16,848 nucleotides of DNA from the NCBI GenBank assembly GCA_937894535.1, contig CALBHI010000521.1, positions 1 through 16,848 of the forward strand. Reading direction: 5' to 3'. The first letter of the stretch is position 1. Every line of letters starts with the position of its first letter. Under the pieces are notes generated by a model. The model saw nothing but the letters and a program-made list of their open reading frames with translations. It did no database searches and was not told the origin of the DNA. Below, piece after piece: positions 7,205-14,656 of this stretch. The DNA is from an uncultured Verrucomicrobiota bacterium. GTDB lineage: Bacteria > Verrucomicrobiota > Kiritimatiellia > CAIVKH01. Position numbers and translations under genes: made by a program.

Positions 7205-8261
7205 AGGCTACCGGATGTTTGATCAGCGGGTGTTGCTGCGTGCGCCGCCGCCGGTCCGCGACGCATGGGATCTTTTGTACGGTGCGATGACGGATCCTGA
7301 TCCATCGACCGTGGCGCACCAACGCCGGATCGAAGTCACGGCGGATGGGGTGGTGGTCGTCGATGGGGTTGCGCGAGGCACGGGCGCAGGCCCGGTCATG
7401 GCCCGGCTGCAGGAGGTGGTACAGGCCGAGATTCTTGCATCGGTGGTTTCCCATCTGCTCTGGCATGGTGCGGTGTGGCGGATCGATGGAAAAGCGCTGC
7501 TGGTGGTGGGCGACTCCGGGTGTGGGAAAACCACGCTGTCGTTGCAGCACCGGGTCTCCGGTGGCGCGGTGTTGTCCGACGAGGCGGGCGGTTGGGACCT
7601 CCAAACCGGCGGATTGCGTCCATGGCCGCGCGCGATGGCGGTGCGTCCGGACAGCCTGGCCCTGGTCGGGATGGCCCGCGATCATCTCCCGATGCTGGAC
7701 CTCGACGAACAAAAAATCGTCATACCCGTGTCGGATCCGGAGAGCATGAAGACACTATGGCCCGGCGGGGTTGTCCTGCTCGAGTGGCCCGAGGACGTGG
7801 CCTGCCACGACAGCCATGGTGCGCGCATCGTCGAGGTGGCCGTGCCGGGGCGGGATCGCTCATGGATCAATGCGTGGCGGGTAACCTGTCCGGACTGGGA
7901 GGTCCTGCCGCATCCGGATGGTCCGCCGTGGTGGCGTATCCGGAGCTCAAGCGCCCCGGCTCCCGACCAGGTCGCAACGGCCTTGCGGCAAGCGGGTGCG
8001 CGGTACGGGGGCTGGCATGACCGACCGTGCCGCCGCCCCGATTTCCGTGTGGCCCCGGTTGTTCAGTCCCTCCATGGGGATGACCTGGCTGCGGCCTTGC
8101 TTGCCCACACGCTGAACGGGCAGTCCCTTGTGGCGGCGTTCGGTGAGGCGCGGGTATGGGAGTCGGCACGGCAGGCCGTTCACGGTGTGCCGGGATTCCG
8201 GGTTGTGCCTGGCGAAGTCACGGCCACCCACCGGCGGCTGGTTGAAGCGGTTTCGCGATGA
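7191..8261 (+). CDS. HPr-kinase-related (HprK/PEPCK-like P-loop) protein
   Basis: ATG 7191 overlaps the preceding stop by 14 bases. ATG 7215 is an alternative with a GAAGG seven bases upstream, and GTG 7161 lies far inside the previous gene. From 7191 the product is 356 aa. The central part reads LLWHGAVWRIDGKALLVVGD and then SGCGKTTLSLQH, with a Walker A loop GDSGCGKTT at 107-115. It is followed by GGAVLSDEAGGWD, which fits the acidic second motif of HPr kinase/PEP-carboxykinase folds. The HxGAV upstream of the P-loop is typical of HprK-related kinases found in lasso-peptide and PqqD-associated clusters, where such kinases phosphorylate a peptide. The C-terminal 100 residues contain no recognisable RRE. 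It is not the canonical HPr kinase of sugar regulation: it lacks that enzyme's N-terminal domain, and no ptsH lies nearby. Substrate unknown; the leader-bearing 146-aa protein upstream is a candidate by context. Confidence 0.82.
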   Translation: MHAAEGYRMFDQRVLLRAPPPVRDAWDLLYGAMTDPDPSTVAHQRRIEVTADGVVVVDGVARGTGAGPVMARLQEVVQAEILASVVSHLLWHGAVWRIDGKALLVVGDSGCGKTTLSLQHRVSGGAVLSDEAGGWDLQTGGLRPWPRAMAVRPDSLALVGMARDHLPMLDLDEQKIVIPVSDPESMKTLWPGGVVLLEWPEDVACHDSHGARIVEVAVPGRDRSWINAWRVTCPDWEVLPHPDGPPWWRIRSSSAPAPDQVATALRQAGARYGGWHDRPCRRPDFRVAPVVQSLHGDDLAAALLAHTLNGQSLVAAFGEARVWESARQAVHGVPGFRVVPGEVTATHRRLVEAVSR

Positions 8262-8294
8262 ATCCACCGGCAACCGCTTTTTTATCGGAATCGC

Positions 8295-8323
8295 TTGGAA
8301 CCGGGAGCTGTCTGGGTTAGGCT
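8295..8323 (+). promoter_or_regulatory. Possible sigma70-type promoter before the SNF2 helicase gene
   Basis: TTGGAA (8295-8300), 17 bases, then TAGGCT (8318-8323) lies in the 74-base gap after the HprK-like gene. The match to consensus is only moderate. A start point near 8330 would leave a very short leader before ATG 8336. It would separate the helicase block from the upstream operon. Confidence 0.3.
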
Positions 8324-8335
8324 GTTTCGTTGCCC

Positions 8336-11300
8336 ATGAATCCGTCAGCCATCCAACAGTCCGACCCAAATCAGCCGGTCAGCGGTCTCTACATCAACCG
8401 CGACGCGCTGGTGAAGTGGTCTGGTCCGCACCAGCACCAGGAGGGCAAGCGCCTGTTTGAATCCGGCGCGGTGACCCGGATGGAATGTGAGGGGAACATC
8501 GTACGCGCGGTTCTGAACTTCGGTTCGCGCGACATGGTGACGCGGTTCAAGATCCTCAAGGACGGTTCCATCGAAAACCTGTGTCCGTGCCGTGACTCCC
8601 GCGAACGCGGCCTGGTCTGCTCCCACGCCATGGCCCTCGGGTTCGCGTATGTGAATGCCTTCTCCGACAGCCGGACCGACCGGTCGATGCGGATCCAGAA
8701 ACGGCGGGAAAAACATGCCCGCACCGGTGTCGAGTACGGCTGCATCCGCCGCTCTCCGGCCAAGGCGCCGCACATTCAACCCGCCCAGTTACGGATCAAG
8801 CTCGAGACCGGTTGGCGGGCCTCCGCCCCGGCCGGTGTCCTGCCGATCTCGGTCTGGGTGCATTACCGCGACAAGAAAACCCGCATCGACAAGGCGCCCG
8901 TCGAAATCCCGTTCTCCTTCTCCCCTGAGCAGGAGGAAGTGCTCTACTGCATCGAGGACATCGTCGGCCTGCCCATGAAGGGCCAGGCGGCGGTGACGGT
9001 GGATGACTTCATCGAGTTGCTCGATCTCACCCCCTCGGATGTCCTGTACGATGGCGAAACCAACGGGTACCTCTCCTTTGATGCCTCGCCGGTCGTGCCG
9101 ATCTTGTCCACCTCGATGGATGAGACCTCCGGCGACCTCCTGCTCGCCCTCGACATGGATTGGCCCAAGAGCGGCAAGAAGGAACGGTCCGTCCTGCCCG
9201 GAAACAACGCCGCCTACATCCACTGGAAGGGTGCGATCCGCCGTCTCGCCTCGGCCTTGCCCCGCGATTTCCACGCCTTGTACGAAGGTCCGATGCGTGT
9301 CCCGCGCGTCGAAATCATTCCGTTCCTGCACCAGCAGTTTCCCCAACTCGAGAAAAACTGGCTGATCGAACACAACTTTCCGCAGGAGAAGATCGCCTGG
9401 GGCATCGGCACGCCCGATTTCCGCGTCGTCTTGTCCGGCGACTACGAACGCATGCGTATCCTGCTGCATGCCGATTACGACGGGTTGCCGGGACCGCTCG
9501 CCGGATCGCCCGACAGTGAACCGCCGTACTGCACCCCCGACCGCAAGGACCACCTCCTGTACCTGCGCCGCGACCTCGAGCAGGAACAGCAGGCCCTGGC
9601 CTGGCTGCGCCAGCGCGTGGCCACCCATGTCCGCGCCGATGGGGGCATCGTGGTTGATGGCGCGCAGTCGATCATGGACATCCTGGCCACCGTCCTCCCG
9701 GCGCTGAAGGGCAAGGGATGGCAGATTGCCTTCGAGGGCTGGCTTGAGGCGTTGAAGCAGGGCGTTTCGTGGATCGTGCCGGAAGTGGAGTGCAAGGCGT
9801 CGGGCAGCGACAGCTGGTTTGATTGCAACCTGACCTTCCGCGATTCCGAGGGCCAGACCCTCGACCCCGCGCTGATCCAGGCCGCGTTGCTCAAAGGCGA
9901 TGGATGCGTGCAGCAGGGTGAGCGGATCTGGCTGATGGATCGGCACAACATGCAGACGCTGCAGGACATCCTCGACGAGTGCGATCACAAGGGTGCGCTC
10001 GGCCACAGCGGCCACCGGCTCGATGCCATCCATGCCGGTTTCATCCGCAACTCCGTCTCCGCGTTATCCAATGTGAAGTGGTCTGGCAACGATGCCTTCA
10101 GCCACATCGCCAGCGCGCAGAACCGCGAAGTGACGATGGAGCCGGTGACCTTGTCGGAGTTCCTGGAAAAGATCATGCGCGGGTACCAGAAGGAAGGCGT
10201 AAGCTGGCTCCGCTTCCTCGAGCGCTGTGGATTCTGCGGCATCCTCGCCGACGAGATGGGTCTCGGTAAGACCATCCAGGCCCTGGCCTGGTTGACCCTT
10301 GAACGTATTGATCCGCGCGCCCGCAACAAACCGGCCATCGTAGTGTGCCCGACCAGCCTGCTGGAAAACTGGGCCGAGGAGTCGCGGCGCTTCACCCCCG
10401 ACCTGCGGGTCCATGTCATCCATGGCCAAGACCGCAAGAAGGCGCTCGATCAACTCGACAAGGCCGACCTGATCATCACGTCCTATGCCTTGCTCCGCCG
10501 TGACATCGAACATTACCACCGGCAGGAGTTTTCGGTGGCGATCCTCGACGAGGCCCAGCACATCAAGAACCATTCGACCCAGAATGCCCGCGCCGCGAAA
10601 AAACTCCGCGCGGTGCACCGTCTCGTCCTGACCGGTACGCCGGTCGAGAACGGGGTGACCGATCTGTGGTCGATCGTCGACTTCCTGATGCCCGGCTACC
10701 TCGGCCACCACCAGCATTTCCGCCGCGCCTATGAGATGCCGATTGCCGCCGGGAATTCCCAGTCGCAGCAGGTGCAGCAGCGGTTGCGCCAGAAGGTGCA
10801 CCCGTTCCTGCTGCGCCGCCTGAAGCGCGATGTCGCGAAGGAACTGCCGGAGCGGATCGACCGCATCGCCTATTGCACGATGACCCCCGACCAGCGTGCG
10901 GTGTACCGCCAGTTGCTGGAAAGCACCTCGCGCCAGATTGTCGGCATGGTCACCTCGCAGGGGTTCACCCGGTCGCGGTTCATGATCCTGAAGACGCTGA
11001 CCCGGTTGCGCCAGGTCTGTTGCCACCTCGACCTGCTCAAAATGCCGGAGCTTCAGTCGAAAAACCCGTCCGGCAAACTCGACCTGTTCATGGAGTTGCT
11101 CGACGAAGCGATGGACGGCGGCCACCGCGTGCTCGTGTTCAGCCAGTTTGTGTCGATGCTGCACATCATCCGCGACGAGTTGAACAAATGGAAGACCCCG
11201 TATTGCTACCTTGACGGCTCGACGGTGCACCGGTGGGAGGAAGTGCAGAAGTTCAACGAGAACGACAAGATCCCGTTGTTCCTGATCAGCCTCAAGGCGG

Positions 11301-11578
11301 GCGGCACCGGCTTGAACCTGACCGGGGCGGACATGGTCATCCATTTCGATCCGTGGTGGAATCCGGCGGTCGAGGACCAGGCCACCGACCGCGCCCACCG
11401 TATCGGCCAGCACAAGACGGTGTACAACGTCAAACTCATCACCCGCGATAGCATCGAGGAGAAGGTGCTCGAATTGCAGAAACGCAAACGTACGGTCATC
11501 GACGCGACCCTCTCCGCCGATGTCGACATCGTCCGCAGCCTGTCCTGGGAGGATGTGCAGGATCTGCTGCAGTTGTGA
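8336..11578 (+). CDS. SWIM zinc-finger SNF2/RapA-type DNA helicase/ATPase
   Basis: ATG 8336 is preferred over the TTG six bases upstream; the product is 1080 aa. A SWIM zinc-finger motif (C83-P-C85 ... C95-S-H97) lies near the N-terminus. About 500 residues without a family I can name follow. The SNF2 ATPase core has motif I DEMGLGKT (639-646), motif II DEAQ (738-741) and LVLTGTPVEN. The C-terminal helicase lobe has VLVFSQF (near 935), SLKAGGTGLNL and ATDRAHRIGQ (1016-1025). All core motifs look intact, so it should be an active double-stranded-DNA translocase. Relatives act in transcription recycling (RapA/HepA) or chromatin-like remodelling, but SWIM-SNF2 proteins of bacteria are mostly uncharacterised. 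No nuclease, methylase or other defence gene sits beside it. A GTG start of the next gene overlaps its stop. Confidence 0.95.
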   Translation: MNPSAIQQSDPNQPVSGLYINRDALVKWSGPHQHQEGKRLFESGAVTRMECEGNIVRAVLNFGSRDMVTRFKILKDGSIENLCPCRDSRERGLVCSHAMALGFAYVNAFSDSRTDRSMRIQKRREKHARTGVEYGCIRRSPAKAPHIQPAQLRIKLETGWRASAPAGVLPISVWVHYRDKKTRIDKAPVEIPFSFSPEQEEVLYCIEDIVGLPMKGQAAVTVDDFIELLDLTPSDVLYDGETNGYLSFDASPVVPILSTSMDETSGDLLLALDMDWPKSGKKERSVLPGNNAAYIHWKGAIRRLASALPRDFHALYEGPMRVPRVEIIPFLHQQFPQLEKNWLIEHNFPQEKIAWGIGTPDFRVVLSGDYERMRILLHADYDGLPGPLAGSPDSEPPYCTPDRKDHLLYLRRDLEQEQQALAWLRQRVATHVRADGGIVVDGAQSIMDILATVLPALKGKGWQIAFEGWLEALKQGVSWIVPEVECKASGSDSWFDCNLTFRDSEGQTLDPALIQAALLKGDGCVQQGERIWLMDRHNMQTLQDILDECDHKGALGHSGHRLDAIHAGFIRNSVSALSNVKWSGNDAFSHIASAQNREVTMEPVTLSEFLEKIMRGYQKEGVSWLRFLERCGFCGILADEMGLGKTIQALAWLTLERIDPRARNKPAIVVCPTSLLENWAEESRRFTPDLRVHVIHGQDRKKALDQLDKADLIITSYALLRRDIEHYHRQEFSVAILDEAQHIKNHSTQNARAAKKLRAVHRLVLTGTPVENGVTDLWSIVDFLMPGYLGHHQHFRRAYEMPIAAGNSQSQQVQQRLRQKVHPFLLRRLKRDVAKELPERIDRIAYCTMTPDQRAVYRQLLESTSRQIVGMVTSQGFTRSRFMILKTLTRLRQVCCHLDLLKMPELQSKNPSGKLDLFMELLDEAMDGGHRVLVFSQFVSMLHIIRDELNKWKTPYCYLDGSTVHRWEEVQKFNENDKIPLFLISLKAGGTGLNLTGADMVIHFDPWWNPAVEDQATDRAHRIGQHKTVYNVKLITRDSIEEKVLELQKRKRTVIDATLSADVDIVRSLSWEDVQDLLQL

Positions 11579-11799
11579 GCCGGCTCGACGAACAGATGGC
11601 GCGATGGATCCGGCGGCTGCGGTGGATCGCCTACGGGTTCGGGTTCACGGGGATGCTGCTGATGCTGATCGCCCGTGGCCAGGTTGAAAACGCCGCGCGG
11701 CAGGTCTGGTCACAACGCTCGATGCTTTGCCTCGGGGCCATGGTCGCGGTCTTTGCCGCGTACTATGTGATGTCGATGCTGCGGATCAACCGGCGATGA
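11575..11799 (+). CDS. Small two-helix membrane protein
   Basis: The GTG start overlaps the helicase stop (GTGA) and the TGA stop overlaps the start of the next gene (ATGA), so the ORF fits tightly between two real genes. The 74-aa product has a basic N-terminus (RWIRRLRW), a hydrophobic segment at about 17-33, a polar loop with RQVWSQR, a second hydrophobic segment at about 50-69 and a basic tail RINRR. Arg/Lys placement suggests both ends face the cytoplasm. I do not recognise a family. Coupling to the helicase may be only positional. Confidence 0.7.
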   Translation: MSRLDEQMARWIRRLRWIAYGFGFTGMLLMLIARGQVENAARQVWSQRSMLCLGAMVAVFAAYYVMSMLRINRR

Positions 11800-12662
11800 A
11801 CGGCGGGGCGTACCTGTATCGCCAGAGCATCCGCCGCGGGGCCTTGTTCCTGCTCGCATCCTCCGCGGTGTTTTCCGCGGTCGGCACACTGGTGAAAATC
11901 CTCACCGCGCAGCTTCCCATCGAGATGGTGGTGTTTTTCCGCAACAGCATCGGCCTGGTCCTGCTCTTGCCGCTGCTGTGCGCGGGCGGCGTGGTGAACC
12001 TGCGGACCACGCGGCTCTGGGACCACACGGCGCGGGCGGTATCCGGCGTGCTGGCCATGTATTGTTTTTTCTACGCGATCCGCAACCTGCACCTGGCCGA
12101 GGCGATTTCACTCAACTTTACGTCGCCGCTGATCATTCCGGTATTGGCGTATGTTTTCCTGAAGGAACGGGTCTCCCGGTTTGTGGTCGGCGTGCTCGTG
12201 GTCGGATTTTTCGGGGTGTTGCTGGTCATCAAGCCGGGCGTGGGTGTGTTCCAACCGGCGGCACTGGTCGGTACGTTGTCCGCGTTTTTTGCCGCTTTTG
12301 CGTTGATCAATATCCGGCGGCTGACCAACACCGAACCGGCGATCCGGGTGGTGTTCTACTTTGCGCTGATCGCCTCGGCGATCACCCTGTTGCCGATGCT
12401 GCGGGTGTGGGTCACCCCGACGATGCCACAAGCCTTGATGCTGACCGGGGTGGGGGTGTTGGCCACGCTGGGCCAATGGCTGCTCACCCGTGGCTATGCC
12501 TCGGGACCGGCGGGAAAACTGGCGGTGTTCCACTACAGCGCGGTGATCTTCGCCGGCGCGGTGGACTGGATGCTCTGGCAGTCGCGCCCGGATGCCTGGT
12601 CGCTCGCGGGGGTCGCGCTGATCACCGCGGCCGGCATCGCCGTGTCACGGACCGAACGCTGA
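11796..12662 (+). CDS. EamA/DMT-superfamily transporter
   Basis: I chose ATG 11796 because it overlaps the previous stop (ATGA); the frame is open further upstream but would lie inside the small membrane protein gene. The 288-aa protein is hydrophobic throughout, with about ten predicted membrane helices in two EamA halves (about 15-140 and 155-285). Family-typical stretches are the FFRNSIGLVLLLPLL helix, AEAISLNFTSPLIIPVLAYV, FLKERVSRF, and GVLLVIKPGVG at the end of the first half. DMT proteins of this type export or import small metabolites across the inner membrane. The substrate cannot be read from the sequence. It is the last gene of the + strand block. Confidence 0.9.
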   Translation: MNGGAYLYRQSIRRGALFLLASSAVFSAVGTLVKILTAQLPIEMVVFFRNSIGLVLLLPLLCAGGVVNLRTTRLWDHTARAVSGVLAMYCFFYAIRNLHLAEAISLNFTSPLIIPVLAYVFLKERVSRFVVGVLVVGFFGVLLVIKPGVGVFQPAALVGTLSAFFAAFALINIRRLTNTEPAIRVVFYFALIASAITLLPMLRVWVTPTMPQALMLTGVGVLATLGQWLLTRGYASGPAGKLAVFHYSAVIFAGAVDWMLWQSRPDAWSLAGVALITAAGIAVSRTER

Positions 12663-12677
12663 CCTTCTGCAACAGGC

Positions 12678-12823
12678 GGAGCGGCTTGCCTCCTCGCCGG
12701 ACAGGTCATGTCGTTGGTGATATGGACATAGCGGGACGTATCGCCAACGCGTTGGGCCTGCCCGGCCAGGGGGCAACGCGTTTCACCATGGTCGTGTCGT
12801 GAGAATCGGTGGAGCGGCTTGCC
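12678..12823. repeat. 13-base direct repeat (GGAGCGGCTTGCC) in the intergenic gap
   Basis: The identical 13-mer occurs at 12678-12690 and 12811-12823, either side of the hairpin between convergent genes. The second copy lies two bases before the stop codon of the minus-strand AMP-binding gene. Flanking bases differ (cctcc vs cctca). It could be part of a dispersed intergenic repeat; I cannot test that from one window. Confidence 0.55.
12746..12782. terminator. Inverted repeat, possible bidirectional terminator between convergent genes
   Basis: The arms AACGCGTTG (12746-12754) and CAACGCGTT (12774-12782) form a perfect 9-bp stem around a GC-rich 19-base loop that can itself pair CCTG with CAGG. 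It lies in the gap between the EamA transporter and the convergent AMP-binding gene, where a shared terminator is expected. No strong T-run follows on either strand. Each arm contains the self-complementary 8-mer AACGCGTT, so a protein-binding site is an alternative. Confidence 0.42.
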
Positions 12824-12824
12824 C

Positions 12825-14375
12825 TCAGGTTCCGTGCACGCCGCGTTCATGTTCGCCGGCCTTGCGCAGTTCACGTTTGAGTACCTTGCCGGCGGCGTTG
12901 CGGGGCAGCTTATCGATCAAGTGGACCTTGCGGGGGATCTCGTGGCGGCCGAGGTGGTCACGGCACCAGGACCGCACCTCGGCTTCGGTCAGGGTCATGC
13001 CGTCCTTGGCCACGACGAAGGCCACCGCCTTTTCGCCGTGCAGTTCGTCGGGTTCGCCGACCACCGCCGCTTCCTTCACCGCCGGGTGCTTGAACAGCGC
13101 CTCCTCGATGATGCGCGGATAGACGTTCATGCCGTTGACGATGATCATGTCCTTCTTGCGGTCCACGATGTAGAAGTACCCGTCGGCATCGACGTACCCG
13201 AGGTCGCCGGTCTTGAACCAGTCGCCCCAGAACGATTCGCGGGTGTCGTCAGGCCGGTTCCAGTAACCCTTCATCACATTCGGTCCGCGCACACAGATCT
13301 CACCCATCTGGCCCTGGGGGAGTTCGTGACCCTGGTCATCCATGATCTTCATGTCCACATCGGGCACGACCCGGCCGACCGAGCTGATCTTGCGTTCGCC
13401 GCCGATCGGGTTCACGCAGGTGCAGGGCGAACACTCGGTCGGGCCGTCGCCTTCGTAGATGAACTTGCCGAATTTCGCCTCGAACTGGCGCATGACTTCG
13501 GCGGGCAACGCTGCGCCACCTGAGATGCAGAATTTTACCGAGGCGAATTTTGCCACCTCGGCCTCGGGCAACCGGAGCAGGACGTTGTACATGCTCGGCA
13601 CGGCGGGCAGGATGGTCACACCGTGCTGCTGGATCGTGTCGGCAACCAGTTGCGGTTCGAACTTGGGCAGCGGGATCAGGGTGCAGCCGTTCAGCAGCGG
13701 GAAGATCATGCCGACGGTGGCGGCAAAGGCATGAAACATCGGCAGGACGACCAGCAGGACATCCTCGCCGGGTACGAGGCGGAGGGCCTCGCTGATGCTC
13801 TTCGCGTTCGAGGAAAGGTTGGCGTGGGTCAGCATCGCACCCTTCGGATACCCGGTGGTACCGGAGGTGTAGAGGATGGCGGCGAGGTCGTTGGTCGGAC
13901 GGATGTTCAATGCAGGTGGGGCGCCGGTAGCGGTCGCCAGCTCGGTCCAATCGCGGTCGGCCGGATCGGCCTTGCCCTGGCCCATGCACCAATACATCGT
14001 GGCAGCGGGGAGCAGGGTGCGGACTTCCTTCATCGGGGTGCCCATCGGGTCGGAGTAGATCACCCCGCGCACCCCGGCGTCGTTCAGGTTGTAGGCGACT
14101 TCCTTCGGGTTCAGCAGCAGGTTGATCGGGACCACGGTGGCGCCGGCCTTGAGGATGCCGAAATAAGTGATGGCGAAGGCGTCGCTGTTCACGGCGTAGA
14201 GGCCGACGCGGTCGCCGGGGGCAATGCCGGCGGCGGCGAGACCGGCCGCCACGCGGTCGCTCGCGGCGTCGAACGCGCGGTGGGTGGTGATGCGGCCGTT
14301 GAACACGATGGCGGCATGGTCGGGGTAGGTCGCCGCGGAGCGGCGCTGGGCATCAACAAGCGACGGAATGGTCAT
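12825..14375 (-). CDS. Long-chain fatty-acid--CoA ligase-type AMP-binding enzyme
   Basis: This is a full-length 516-aa member of the adenylate-forming (ANL) family. Motifs seen: the phosphate-binding loop LYTSGTTGYPKG (168-179), GPTE (311-314), WFKTGDLG (386-393), the hinge DRKKDMI (405-411) and NAAGKVLKREL with probable catalytic Lys497. Such enzymes activate a carboxylic acid to its acyl-adenylate and transfer it to CoA in the cytoplasm. The sequence resembles long-chain acyl-CoA synthetases, but chain length and CoA versus other acceptors cannot be fixed. The usual aromatic YGxTE is replaced by EGDGPTECSP. ATG 14375 has a good Shine-Dalgarno (AAGGAGAA, ending six bases upstream). It is convergent with the EamA gene and 281 bases downstream of the kinase gene. 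Confidence 0.93.
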   Translation of the reverse strand: MTIPSLVDAQRRSAATYPDHAAIVFNGRITTHRAFDAASDRVAAGLAAAGIAPGDRVGLYAVNSDAFAITYFGILKAGATVVPINLLLNPKEVAYNLNDAGVRGVIYSDPMGTPMKEVRTLLPAATMYWCMGQGKADPADRDWTELATATGAPPALNIRPTNDLAAILYTSGTTGYPKGAMLTHANLSSNAKSISEALRLVPGEDVLLVVLPMFHAFAATVGMIFPLLNGCTLIPLPKFEPQLVADTIQQHGVTILPAVPSMYNVLLRLPEAEVAKFASVKFCISGGAALPAEVMRQFEAKFGKFIYEGDGPTECSPCTCVNPIGGERKISSVGRVVPDVDMKIMDDQGHELPQGQMGEICVRGPNVMKGYWNRPDDTRESFWGDWFKTGDLGYVDADGYFYIVDRKKDMIIVNGMNVYPRIIEEALFKHPAVKEAAVVGEPDELHGEKAVAFVVAKDGMTLTEAEVRSWCRDHLGRHEIPRKVHLIDKLPRNAAGKVLKRELRKAGEHERGVHGT

Positions 14376-14656
14376 GCGGATTCTCCTTCCTCTTCACGCG
14401 CACGACTCAACACCAACGGATGGAAAAAGGGAAGAAAAAGCAATGGAAGATTCCATGCGATCGCGTCGCCGGGTCCGAGTACTCCCATGGCCTATGCGTT
14501 TGGATGATGCCCTCTTTATCCTTGCGATGGGATAACGCTGCTTCCGGGTAGCGATCCGGGTGCGCCGGTGCGGCTCGTCTTTCCCGACGAGGTCGGTTTC
14601 TGGATGGCGAGGATCCTTCCGGGCAGGTGCTGAGTCACCCGCTCGTGAATGACGCA
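14376..14656. other. Intergenic region upstream of the AMP-binding gene
   Basis: No convincing gene is seen in these 281 bases. They hold the Shine-Dalgarno of the AMP-binding gene, a pyrimidine-rich tract on the minus strand (about 14421-14445) and two small inverted repeats: TTATCC/GGATAA at 14516-14535 (8-base loop) and CTCGTC/GACGAG at 14574-14591 (6-base loop). The second is downstream of the kinase stop on the minus strand but has no T-run, so its role as a terminator is doubtful. No clear -35/-10 pair was found. Confidence 0.5.

Noticed and set aside
8789..11413. Two open frames of 414 and 449 aa on the minus strand
   Set aside because: Both are antisense to the SNF2 helicase, with shadow-type composition and no motifs.
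8336..11578. Helicase as part of a defence island
   Set aside because: No nuclease, methyltransferase, DISARM or restriction partners are present, and the neighbours are membrane and housekeeping genes.
12663..12802. Continuation of a 274-aa plus-strand frame past the EamA gene
   Set aside because: It is a shifted frame of the transporter gene with no independent start or membrane pattern.
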